Shown: positions 17,629 to 26,120 of the stretch, in pieces | Layout of the letters: each line of letters begins with the position of its first letter | Position numbering within the stretch: position 1 is the stretch's first letter | NCBI GenBank assembly: GCA_963575745.1 | Contig: CAUYUJ010015950.1 | Coordinates: 80,001-144,000 of the forward strand | From: Prorocentrum cordatum | Taxonomy: Eukaryota; Sar; Dinophyceae; Prorocentrales; Prorocentraceae | Length of the DNA: 64,000 nt | Reading direction: 5' to 3' | Position numbers and translations under genes: made by a program | The notes under the pieces: model-generated | Seen by the model: the letters and a program-made list of their open reading frames with translations, nothing else | What the model was told of the DNA's origin: nothing | The model's database searches: none

Positions 17629-20227
17629 CGCGGTGTATGAACCGTTCGCCCACTTTACGCTCCATCTTCAAGCTGGCACTGATGTTCGCCATGAGATCCG
17701 CCGACGCTTTTCCCTGCCGCTGCCGTCTCGCAGACATGTACCGATCTTGGCGGTGGGACAAAGTGCCAGAATCATTAACGGTCAGCTCGAAGCCATTATA
17801 CCACAGTGTGCTTTCAATGGTTTGCGACGTATATGATCGGAGCAAATAATTATGCGCAACCATGTATTTGTACTTCACTGTTTTTGTGCAAAAGAGACAA
17901 CGGCCGAAGCCAGTACGGACCCGATGCAGTTGAGGGCAGAGGAACCGACCGTCATCCGTCCAGGGGACGGACCGGAGGAACTCAGCTGCCCTTTCAGGCC
18001 AGTCCTTGAATTCTGGCCGCAGCGTCACCGTCTCGTCAGTATGAATCCAAGCTAGCATGGATTTGGTGTCGAAATCCACCTCGTAGGAGGTCCACTCTTG
18101 ACTGAAGACAAGGACCCAAGAGGTCAATGGTTCATTCGACCCTAGCCAATCCACTACCGTTTGAAGCTGGCCAACTTTGTCGACGTCGGTGAATCTTGGC
18201 ACCTGACGGGACACCAGGGTCCCGCCGCGGCAAAACCGGCAGGAGAAGCGGGTAAGAACACGGCCATTAAAGACGAGAGCGAGCGGCCAAAAATCTCTGT
18301 GCGTTGGGAGCTGGTCCCACAGACGGACTGTGTCCGTTGTGGGCCACGACCCAATCGCAGAAGGTTGGCCCGCCTCGGGGGCTTGGCCCATTTGGCGAAA
18401 CTCCTTCGGGGGAGCGCACTCGAGGCACTCACCATCCCTACGCTGGCTTAGCCAGGAGGGAAAGTGTTCTCTAAGTCGCATGGCCGGGTCCTGCTTGGTC
18501 GGGAGAAGTCGCAACAAGCCATAGTTCGACTCGAAACAAAGTCCCGACTTGCTCTCGGGGTATTGAATGTCCCCGAGCACTGATGCCTTTAATGTGTCTA
18601 TGTCCGTAATGTGGAGAAGGGGGCCATGGCACCTGGCTAAGCCAGGGTCATAAGGCGCACACATTCTCTCAGTTGAAGCAACGAACGTGGAATGGCCCTG
18701 ACACGCTCTATAGAATATGGGAATGGGGCACGCTGACCGACCACCCGTCGTGTCGGGCCAGCTCAGAAAATCCCTCCAGCGTGGGTAGAGCGTTGTCTCG
18801 CTAAGGCAAGCAATGGCGCCGGCTTGGATGCCCAAGACTTCCACGGTCCTTGGCTGCAACGCGGCTAGGCCGTGCACAGCCAGGGTCACCGCTTGGTGTT
18901 TGTATCCATCTTCATGCATTTTCTCGATTAAATCTCCAAAACAGACCCAACCTCCCGAGGACCTCGCATAGTCGGGACAATGTCTCGCGAGGTACGCAGC
19001 AAGCCTCCCGATGCGCCCCGCTGTCTCGTCCGTCCGATAGCTTTGTCGCTGCCAAAACCCCGTGCCGCCTAGGGCGGTCGGGTTGTTGGCGTCAGAGACC
19101 CCCGCGGCTAGCGGGGCCAGAGCCTTGTAGGCACGAGAATCAAGTCCTTCGGGGGCGTCGTCAAAGTGAAATGCTGCACGAAGGTATCTACTCGTCTGCT
19201 CAAAGGTCCCGGGCTCGAGGTTGAAATCTCCTAGCAATGCAAATATGGGATCCTCGACGAGCTCTGCCGTGCGCATGAGCGTGTCAAAAGTGCGCTCACG
19301 AAGGGCCTCAATCTTGGGAGGCACAGGACAATTGTTATAGGCGTCCCGAATACGCCGCTTCAACTGAGCCGGCGTGCTCTGTATAATTTGGGTCCGTTCA
19401 GTCTCTGAAAGATAGAGGTTCTTACCCTTGAAGATGTTGGCGTGGCCAACGACGACCTCGTCTCGCCCCTGGCGGGGCGAATCATCCGTCGGGAGAGGCC
19501 GCCGCGCATCAGGAGAGGGCGGCAGGGTCTCTCGGCAAAAGAAGTTTGTCGCCGTAGGGCCGAGCCGAATGTCATCATCATCTGGGTAAACTGTAGCAGG
19601 GTCGTCCTGCCATGGAAAACCAATGAGGTCGGTGATGGGCGGGCTGGCCTCAATAGACTCCGGCATTTCTGGGGCACCCGGAGCTCCTACTGCAGAAGAG
19701 GGCTCCGCAACGTCTTGGCCGCTCGGAGCGGCGACTGGTGGGGCCTCCTTCTCAGCGGGCTCGGCCTCAGCATCAGGACAACTGTCGGGCTCCTTGGCAG
19801 GAAACGCATCCGCATCCCTCGCCTCGAGACCAGTCTGTCCTGTGGGAACAGCTTCCATATCAACCTCCATTGGTTCACCTTCTATCGCTGTATCGCCCGA
19901 GCTGGCTTGGCCAGCCGGGCCAACAGGCTGTGCAGGATCATGCATTGCCTCCTCCGCTTTGGCTGGGCCAGGCGGAGCGATGGCAGCAGACTGTGTATCA
20001 GATACCGCATTACCCGCCATTGCTGGATCCCGTGGACCAGCTAATGGGGGAGCGGGGGCTGCAATCACGGAAGCTTCTTGCGCGGCCTGAACCGCTTCTT
20101 GAGCTTCGGTGTCTTCATCCTTGTTAAAGTCAGGAAGTCCCTCTGCCACGGCTGGGCCGGGTGGAGTTGGAGACGCTTCCACCGCCGAGGCCGTGCTGAG
20201 CGGAGATGGAAGCACTTCCTCTGCCAC
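17585..20227 (-). CDS. 880-codon frame with Tpt1/KptA-like RNA 2'-phosphotransferase motifs
   Basis: The first ~235 residues are an Ala/Pro/Glu-rich linker with PPGPAVAEG phrases. Residues ~240-400 are a helical region (ETERTQIIQSTPAQLKRRIR; LGDFNLEPGTFEQTSRYLRA). Residues ~405-560 follow the order of Tpt1/KptA. First is LAAYLARHCPDY (family ALSxLLRHxP), then GGWVCFGDLIEKM (family GWVxxxDLL). FYRACQGHST follows (family IRAxQGHS), and finally PLLHITDIDTLKASVLGDI (family LYHGTxxxxxxSIxxxGL). The Arg-His pair and the QGHS are kept; the HGT is HIT and the distal Arg/His-Val-His-Leu part is not obvious. Later CRFC and CLFC pairs could be knuckles. Tpt1/KptA removes an internal 2'-phosphate from RNA using NAD+. 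Activity here is unproven and the domain may be a degenerate relative. It lies downstream of a Copia polyprotein on the same strand. The codon-1 ATG is nominal because the frame enters from a CT microsatellite. Confidence 0.55.
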   Translation of the reverse strand: MAEEVLPSPLSTASAVEASPTPPGPAVAEGLPDFNKDEDTEAQEAVQAAQEASVIAAPAPPLAGPRDPAMAGNAVSDTQSAAIAPPGPAKAEEAMHDPAQPVGPAGQASSGDTAIEGEPMEVDMEAVPTGQTGLEARDADAFPAKEPDSCPDAEAEPAEKEAPPVAAPSGQDVAEPSSAVGAPGAPEMPESIEASPPITDLIGFPWQDDPATVYPDDDDIRLGPTATNFFCRETLPPSPDARRPLPTDDSPRQGRDEVVVGHANIFKGKNLYLSETERTQIIQSTPAQLKRRIRDAYNNCPVPPKIEALRERTFDTLMRTAELVEDPIFALLGDFNLEPGTFEQTSRYLRAAFHFDDAPEGLDSRAYKALAPLAAGVSDANNPTALGGTGFWQRQSYRTDETAGRIGRLAAYLARHCPDYARSSGGWVCFGDLIEKMHEDGYKHQAVTLAVHGLAALQPRTVEVLGIQAGAIACLSETTLYPRWRDFLSWPDTTGGRSACPIPIFYRACQGHSTFVASTERMCAPYDPGLARCHGPLLHITDIDTLKASVLGDIQYPESKSGLCFESNYGLLRLLPTKQDPAMRLREHFPSWLSQRRDGECLECAPPKEFRQMGQAPEAGQPSAIGSWPTTDTVRLWDQLPTHRDFWPLALVFNGRVLTRFSCRFCRGGTLVSRQVPRFTDVDKVGQLQTVVDWLGSNEPLTSWVLVFSQEWTSYEVDFDTKSMLAWIHTDETVTLRPEFKDWPERAAEFLRSVPWTDDGRFLCPQLHRVRTGFGRCLFCTKTVKYKYMVAHNYLLRSYTSQTIESTLWYNGFELTVNDSGTLSHRQDRYMSARRQRQGKASADLMANISASLKMERKVGERFIHRDGCCRSNLWQQPPW

Positions 20228-20286
20228 AGCTGGGCCGGGCAGAGGCGCTGGAGGAGAAGGCGCCGTAGACCCACCGGTGTACGCTC

Positions 20287-20287
<1 letters not shown>

Positions 20288-20340
<53 letters not shown>
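20288..20340. repeat. (CT)26 microsatellite inside the coding block
   Basis: A pure CT run (GA on the coding strand, read as Arg-Glu repeats). The reading frame differs on the two sides, so length change here alters the phase between the upstream DWFNAWR frame and the Tpt1-like frame. Confidence 0.95.
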
Positions 20341-20342
<2 letters not shown>

Positions 20343-20652
20343 GAGTCTGCGAGCTCTCGCTCGGGGCGGCAACTTCAGGAGTGGGACTGAAACCAAGTAC
20401 CTTACCACGGATGGTGTCCGCAATGGCGGTTGCATATTTCTTCCACGGAGTAGAGTAACCGCCCGGTTCATGCAGGCCTCTTCTCTTGGCAAGCATGTAT
20501 TTATACTGTGCAGAGACAATGTCAATCTCCATCTCTTCCAAACCGTATGGGTCAACCATGGTCGACTGCCCCTTGAAGGTGGCACTCCTCCACGCATTAA
20601 ACCAGTCACGTTCTCACGTTCTCGCTTGAGGGCCTTGCGCGCATGATTATCC
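20341..20652 (-). CDS. Frame linking Pro-rich and Tpt1-like regions
   Basis: Reading in from an upstream shift (KSIRKISRAHCEDNHARKAL in one frame), the coding continues as DWFNAWRSATFKGQSTMVDP, then YGLEEMEIDIVSAQYKYMLA and GGYSTPWKKYATAIADTIRG before the GA repeat. The composition is clearly protein-like. No family is recognised. It is part of the same long minus-strand unit and not an independent gene in my view. Confidence 0.5.
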
Positions 20653-22095
20653 TCACAGTGAGCGCGCGAGATCTTGCGAATGGACTTGACAACGCGGGCA
20701 GCAGCGTCGCCCCCCTCCGGTGCCTGAGACTCTTCTGAAGACCGCAGCCGACTGAGGCGGGGGAGGGGCCACAGGGGTGGCCAAACCCTCCGAGCCTCTG
20801 GGGCGGTTAGAGCCCCCATCCTCGGCAATCTCAGCCTTCACGATGGCGACCTCAGTCATCGCCGCAGCGACCTCAGCCTTCGCCGGTGGACTTGCCACTA
20901 CACCGCCCTGGGCGGGCGGGGGGGTTCGAGGGAAAGGCTTAAGCGGCAGTTGCGGAGGCGCCGGATTGGACGCGACGAGGGCTTGCTGAAGCCGAATATC
21001 GCTGCATGCTGGGGGCCGAACGGGATGTCTCGGGGGCGCTGGCGGAACCGTAGGCCGTTCCGCCATCGTTGCGGCGCCTGCCGGCTTGGGCGGTGGCTGG
21101 TCCGCTCGCGGCGCGGCGCTCATCGGCTGGGCCGGTGGCCGCCCATCTCTCGGCATACTACTCGCCGGGTTGGCCGGCGGTGGCTCCGTCTTAAGAGCGA
21201 CGCTCGCCGGCTTGGCCGGTAGCGGCTCCGTCTTTGGCGGGGCGCTCGCGGGCGTGGCCGGCGGCGGCTCCTTCTTCGGCATGACGCTCGCCGGCCTGGT
21301 CGATGGCGGCGCTGAGATCTTTGGCGCGACGCTCGCCGGCGTGGCCGGCGGCGGCTCCTTCTTTGGTGCGACGCTTGCCGGCTGGGCCGGTGGCGGCGCC
21401 ATCTTTGGTGCGACGCTCGCCGGCTGGGCCGGTGGCGGTTCCTTCTTTGGCGCGACGCTCGCCGGCTTGGCCGGTGGCGGCGCCGCCCTCGGCGGAGGTG
21501 GAGGCGCTGCCACTTCCACGGCTGGGCCGGGCGGAGGAGGAGGCGCTCCCTCTGCCACGGCTGGGCCGGGCGGAGGAGGAGAGACTCCCTCTGCCTGCGG
21601 CCTCGGCCGCGCCGAAGGAGGAAAATCTCCAGGCGCAAAGGAAGGAGAGGCGCCAGACGGCTTGGCCGCCTGCGCCTGGGCGTCAACATCGGCCGAGGCG
21701 GCCGACGTCTTCTCCTTGGCCTTTGCTCTATTAGCCTGAATGAGCTCGATGGACACTTTCGAGGCATCAGCCTTGTGCAATGGGTTGATTTTGGTCATGA
21801 TTACTCCCTTGCTATGAAGCCACGGCCAAATGTCATCAAACTCTGGGCGATATGCCCGGCATGGGCTACGATCCTGTTGCCGCTGAATGGGCCCCAGGTC
21901 TGGCACCCATTTCCTCTGCGCCTCGCGGACTTGGTCCGCGGCGGCTGCCCTTGCATCGTCGCGATAACGTTCGACCCCGAAGTCTTGCTCCAGGGCGTAG
22001 TTTTCTTTCCTGGCGACATGCTGCAGGAGAGAATAGCCCTCAATGACATGAAGAGCCGCGGGCGTCCAATGGTGCAAGCGGAGTTCGCTTAACAC
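20653..22095 (-). CDS. Pro-rich repeat protein region (PPPAxPASVAPK)
   Basis: 480 codons. The N-terminal ~115 residues are globular-looking: LHHWTPAALHVIEGYSLLQH, then RKWVPDLGPIQRQQDRSPCR, then RPEFDDIWPWLHSKGVIMTK. They are followed by ~220 residues of a ~14-residue tandem repeat (PPPAQPASVAPKKE and variants, about 11 copies). The open frame begins upstream of the ATG; in-register reading gives RGKPAQFCALDASQIVLSEL, which continues the HGTS-type domain of the preceding frame after an indel near 22,125. The nucleotide repeat contains GGCYKGGCCG at nearly every unit. It probably acts as a flexible linker in a multidomain protein. The C-terminus past ~20,760 is out of frame. Confidence 0.55.
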   Translation of the reverse strand: MLSELRLHHWTPAALHVIEGYSLLQHVARKENYALEQDFGVERYRDDARAAAADQVREAQRKWVPDLGPIQRQQDRSPCRAYRPEFDDIWPWLHSKGVIMTKINPLHKADASKVSIELIQANRAKAKEKTSAASADVDAQAQAAKPSGASPSFAPGDFPPSARPRPQAEGVSPPPPGPAVAEGAPPPPPGPAVEVAAPPPPPRAAPPPAKPASVAPKKEPPPAQPASVAPKMAPPPAQPASVAPKKEPPPATPASVAPKISAPPSTRPASVMPKKEPPPATPASAPPKTEPLPAKPASVALKTEPPPANPASSMPRDGRPPAQPMSAAPRADQPPPKPAGAATMAERPTVPPAPPRHPVRPPACSDIRLQQALVASNPAPPQLPLKPFPRTPPPAQGGVVASPPAKAEVAAAMTEVAIVKAEIAEDGGSNRPRGSEGLATPVAPPPPQSAAVFRRVSGTGGGRRCCPRCQVHSQDLARSL

Positions 22096-22757
22096 GATCT
22101 GGGACGCGTCAAGCGCGCAGAACTGCGCAGGCTTGCCCCTGATCGTGTTTTGGGCTTCGCATAGAAAAAAATCTCCGCTGCTACCCAGATGCCGCCTCCA
22201 AATGTCTCCTCGGCGACGGCAAAAGTTGTGTGAGTTGTGGGGTCGTCAACGCGAGGGAATGAATACACGCCCACATTTCCACCTTTAACGCTACCGCCGC
22301 AGCGGGGATCTGATGGTCGCAGCTGATGGCCCTCCAACGCCGAGTGGAGGGCATTCACGGACGTACCGTGGGACTGCTTACTCCACCCTAAGTCCTCATC
22401 TTTGACCTCACTTAGTTTTTCCGTCGCGACGAAGAAGGGCAAAGTGAGCTGCGTACATTTTGCGTTCCCTGCCTTGTGGGTCTTGGTTGACAACTTCGCC
22501 CAGTTCAGGCGATCAGCAACTGCGGCCTCAGGGTCCCCACGAGTGCGATCAGCCTTGTTGACGAAGAACCGTGCCCAATTAGGAACCACATCTGAAGGCT
22601 CGAGAAGAGGGGTCTTCGTGGACGTCTGCAGCATCTGGTGGCCCAACCAAGCATCACCCTTGGCGTGCAACTGGAGGGTCTTGAACGCTTTACCACGGTC
22701 CGGATCTTCCCCGGCCATCAAAGATGCGACTCGTTCTTCGTACTTTCCCCGTGGCCA
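22089..22757 (-). CDS. ADP-ribosyltransferase-like HGTS...GVY segment
   Basis: An open frame in register with the upstream SGNH-like frame, separated only by a TGA (22,758-22,760). Residues read LTLPFFVATEKLSEVKDEDL, SHGTSVNALHSALEGHQLRP, then GGNVGVYSFPRVDD and FGGGIWVAAEIFFYAK. An HGT followed by an alpha helix, a G-rich turn and a GVY strand is the layout of ADP-ribosyltransferase (PARP-like) folds, in which the His and Tyr contact NAD+. I infer relation only at fold level; the catalytic Glu cannot be identified. The domain appears to continue into the next frame (RGKPAQFCALDASQIVLSEL) after a 1-bp-type shift near 22,125. Confidence 0.4.
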   Translation of the reverse strand, partial: WPRGKYEERVASLMAGEDPDRGKAFKTLQLHAKGDAWLGHQMLQTSTKTPLLEPSDVVPNWARFFVNKADRTRGDPEAAVADRLNWAKLSTKTHKAGNAKCTQLTLPFFVATEKLSEVKDEDLGWSKQSHGTSVNALHSALEGHQLRPSDPRCGGSVKGGNVGVYSFPRVDDPTTHTTFAVAEETFGGGIWVAAEIFFYAKPKTRSGASLRSSARLTRPRSC

Positions 22758-24450
22758 TCAGCTCGTTGCGCTCATCGGCCTGTTAAGATTGCCGCTCTGC
22801 ACAGTGAACGGTTTGAGAAAATCGAACTGCTGTGTCTCGTTGGTCGAGGGATTAAGATAGGGCAAACTCACAGTGGTCTGATACAACTGGTGCACAGGCC
22901 AATCGCACTCCCAATCATTATCCTTGGCAAGGTTGCCACCGGCTTTGAGACGTATGGGGAAGCGTTTTCCGCCGAGCCTTCCCGACCCGTTGGCAGGGCA
23001 GTTTCGGCAGATGGCCTGCTCCGCCTCTTCGCCGGGCGTGTTGGCATCCTCAACGCAAGTCACGGGGGCAAGTGCAGGTGCGCGGAGCGGCTGGGCCGCC
23101 CGCTCTGCAGTGACTTCACCCAAAGCGGCTTGGCCGCTGGGTGTGGCAATAGGCACTATTTTCGCCTGCTCATTTATCACGGCACGCATATGTTGACCAT
23201 TCACAACTCCCTCCGAAGGCGATCGGAGGCTTTCCCCTTTCGGGGGCATGCCTGGACAAAAGGGGAGACATCGTGGCAGGAAATATCGCAGTTCCCGCCA
23301 CACAGAAAGCCCCTCGTGGTCATTTCCTCGTCTGAGAAAATTAACGAAGTTGTCCGAAAGCTTGGAATGAATGGCCCCTTCCCCTGGTCCGTTTTGAACG
23401 GCAGGGAACCTCGAGGGGTCCAAAGGGGTCCGAAAAGGACGAGTGTTGAACACGGACTGAGGCACGTTAGTATCAGTGGGGCCCCACTCGTGCCAGTACT
23501 TGACTAGCTCTCCGAAGGTAGCCTCCACTGCTGTGTGCCCGTCATCTCGCCTGTTCGACGAGGGCCGATCCCCCGCTACGGCTGGGCCGCCGGAGAGTTG
23601 GCAAAATAACAGAGCTGCAAGCCTCGCGGCCTTCAACGTACGTTCAGTGAACATCTCGGCCGCCAAGCAACTCCCCACCTGTCCGTCTCCATCTCTCTTG
23701 TAGTCATTGTGAGCTGTCGGAAAGTGGTTCGAGTCGCCATTGGGGTGATGCAGCTTGTGGTAAAGGCACGCACCATCAATAATCATGATGCGTGGATGTA
23801 TCCCCGCAGCCTTGTAGTCCTCAATCCGACGATTCATCTGAGCTCGGACAAGGGTGGCCACGTCATCCCATAACGGGTCAACTTTGCCGCCGTCTGGGGA
23901 CTGCCAACACCTGTGGTCTCCGCCAATGAACAAGATCTCGATCGCACCATCAGGCGAGCGATTTGCCGCTTCGTCTATGATGCGATCAGAAACCTCGAGC
24001 ATTAGTCGGAGGGCTCCAGCGAGAACCGTCGGGTTCTCGGGCCGAGAAGGCATCCCTGGCTTTCCCTCCACACGAATGCCAAGCAAATCGTGTGTTGCCT
24101 GGTCTGCAATGTCATTGAAGGACCAAAAGACAAACCGCACTGGTGCATGGACTCCCTTCTTGTATGGACTCCCTTCTTCTTCCATCATGACATCGCCGGG
24201 GCTGAAAAGATCAGGCACCCCCCCGACCGGCTGGGCCGACGGGGCAGCATCCCCAATCGGCTGGGCCGACGGGGTTGCCTTTCGGTCCGCTTTGAGAGGG
24301 GCCCGTCCTTTCTGTCCGGCAAGGGACTCCCCACCGTCGGACAGGTCCGTGGCGGGTTCGCGCATAAGATCATCCGAGCATACCGAGATCATGACGCCCC
24401 CTGGCGACTGGGCCGCTGGGAGATCCAGCGGTTGGCGCGCGGGGCAGCCA
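22758..24450 (-). CDS. SGNH-hydrolase-like frame
   Basis: Protein-like from about MISVCSDDLMREPATDLSDG (Met near 24,391). A Ser/Ala/Pro linker with SAQPIGDAAPSAQPVGG leads to VRFVFWSFNDIADQATHDLL (~24,090-24,150), IEILFIGGDHRCWQ (~23,900-23,942), IHPRIMIIDGACLYHKLHH and SNHFPTAHND (~23,715-23,745). An Asn-Asp after a beta strand, a second hydrophobic strand with GG, and a late His are the arrangement of SGNH/GDSL-type hydrolases. The nucleophilic GDS block is not obvious, so it may be a non-catalytic relative. Later parts (LKAARLAALLFCQLSGG; ECDWPVHQLYQTTVSLPYLN) are unassigned. An in-frame TGA at 22,758 separates it from the HGTS-type segment. Confidence 0.45.
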
Positions 24451-24648
24451 ATGACCAATCGGTTGCGGGAAGGCCGCGGCAGGCCAGACCCGCGCAGCCG
24501 CAGCGAGGCGGCGGCGCGATCCGGGGGGAGGCCCGCCGGCGGGTGGCCCGCGCAAGCTCTGGAGACAAAACGGCAGCGGCACATATAGACATGGAAGAGG
24601 AGGCAGGACGATGTCGGGATAACAACGAGCGTTCCGCAGCACGTGCAA

Positions 24649-25460
24649 TGACAATATGTACTCGCTGGGCAAATGCATCGGTGTAATCTTCTGCTGACTT
24701 GCAATCCTCACCGCGTGCCTCAACATGATCACGCGTGCCATCACACCTGCGCTCAAGTCCCTCAACTACGTCGTGCGACGTGGATGCAATCGCCCAAGGC
24801 GTTTTCATGGACTTGCCCTTTCTGTCCTTCAAACCGCGCGCACACCCGTGCGAAGCCGTTTTGATGAACCCCAGCACTCTCATGAAATCTTTCAACTGCC
24901 CCCCCCCCCCCCCCCCCCCCAAGAATTACACTGGGTCGGCCACTCAAGACAAACAGCACCCCCCGCTTTGTGTGCAGCGCGGGTAATCTCACGGAAATTC
25001 CAAAACATATATCTAAAGTTTGTCCTAATCCCTCGAAGTCTGCGCAAAGCTCTGTGGTTTCCAATGCGGAAATAATGAGCTTCATCCACATATTGCCAGG
25101 GGGAACCGCCCGTACAGGGCATGGAGCCCCATAGAGCTATGTGTTTTCCTTTGAACTTCTTTATATCATCCAAAGCCAGTCCTCTCCCTTTGTCGGTTAT
25201 CATATCCTCCTTTTTCGGTGTATCGTATCACCATACAAGAATTATCCATGAAATTCCTAGGGTTACCAATCCTGCTCTCAGGGCCACAACAATATTCTAA
25301 TAAGAGTCGATCCCCGTTCCATTGGGTGGCCGGGGCGCAGTCGTCCCAGATCCAGAATTCGGTCCAGCCGGTCCATCTATTGGGATGATAGTCGCCATCG
25401 CTGGAATCGCCATTCGAATTCTGCTCAAATGGGTGATGATACTTTACGTCTTCATCACGC
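24649..25460 (-). CDS. Methyltransferase-like C-terminal domain of the Copia polyprotein
   Basis: It starts RLLLEYCCGPESRIG, a strand plus Gly-turn like SAM-binding motif I, then SCMVIRYTEKGGYD. KHIALWGSMPCTGGSPWQYV follows, with a Pro-Cys loop where C5-cytosine methyltransferases carry the catalytic PC of motif IV. Next are LRGIRTNFRYMFWNFREITR and AGGAVCLEWPTQCNSW, with E-W in the place of an ENV/EN-type strand. A 22-C run (24,899-24,920) breaks the frame; then FMRVLGFIKTASHGCARGLK, KTPWAIASTSHDVVEGLERR, CDGTRDHVEARGEDCKSAED and YTDAFAQRVHIVIARA complete the domain. I recall this domain as a regular partner of RNase H in dinoflagellate Copia proteins, and DNA methyltransferases are reported inside dinoflagellate retrotransposons. 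Whether this domain is one of them is inference. Confidence 0.55.
24899..24920. repeat. C22 homopolymer inside coding sequence
   Basis: 22 consecutive C, read as G on the coding strand. The methyltransferase-like domain is in different frames on either side. It may be a true expansion or a sequencing length error. Confidence 0.9.
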
Positions 25461-26120
25461 CAGTTATCCGTGCGGTCAATGGTCAAACCATGGCGGATGT
25501 TGATCGCATAGGTACGACGCTGATCTGCTAATCTGTCTGGGTCAACTGGACAATCTGTATTCACGGGCGTAAGCGTGACAAGTCTGGGAACGAAGTGCCA
25601 ACGTCTTACTCTTTCCGTGCTGAGTCCAGTGGCCCTTCTTGTTTTGAAAATTAGCGGCAGCAGCAGGGGGAAGGTGAGGAATAATAAGGTTGTAACCAAG
25701 CGTGTCTTCTTCTTGCTCGGTTCTGGCTGGCTCGGGTTGCGATTGCACATCGCACTCCATTCGTGACAGATCCGATGCATCTGATTCACTTTCACTCTCG
25801 GTTAGGTCAAACATCGTTCTCATTTCTATCTCTTCCTTTGACCTGGGTTTGTCGGGGCTTTCCCTGGAACCTTCTCTATTCGTCATAGGAGTGGTTGTGC
25901 CCGCTGGCGCGGCTGGGCCGGGCGCGTTTGCCACCGCGGCTTGGCCGGGGGCAGCGTCGGTGGCAGCCGGGCGCCTGGCGCCACTTGGCGCCGATGGGAT
26001 ATTTATGGGTATTGGGGAACGCACAGCGGGCTTACCCTTATTAAGGCGCTTCTTCTTCTTATTATTATTCATCTTTTTACTGTGTACAACAGCTCCTCTC
26101 CGCAAGGCCGAACAAGGACC
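25461..26120 (-). CDS. Basic and acidic linker after RNase H
   Basis: In register with RNase H after the TAA. It opens with a strongly basic patch SKKMNNNKKKKRLNKGKP, a candidate nuclear localisation signal. A Pro/Ala linker (PSAPSGARRPAATDAAPGQA) and an acidic Ser/Glu stretch (DLTESESESDASDLSRMECD) follow. A shift near 25,600 leads into RWHFVPRLVTLTPVNTDCPV and WTGWTEFWIWDDCAPATQWN, which run into the methyltransferase-like domain. Confidence 0.6.

Noticed and set aside
21086-21739. 217-codon plus-strand Gly/Ala-rich frame
   Set aside because: Mirror of the Pro-rich repeat on the minus strand, which is continuous with protein-like flanks; the plus strand has none.
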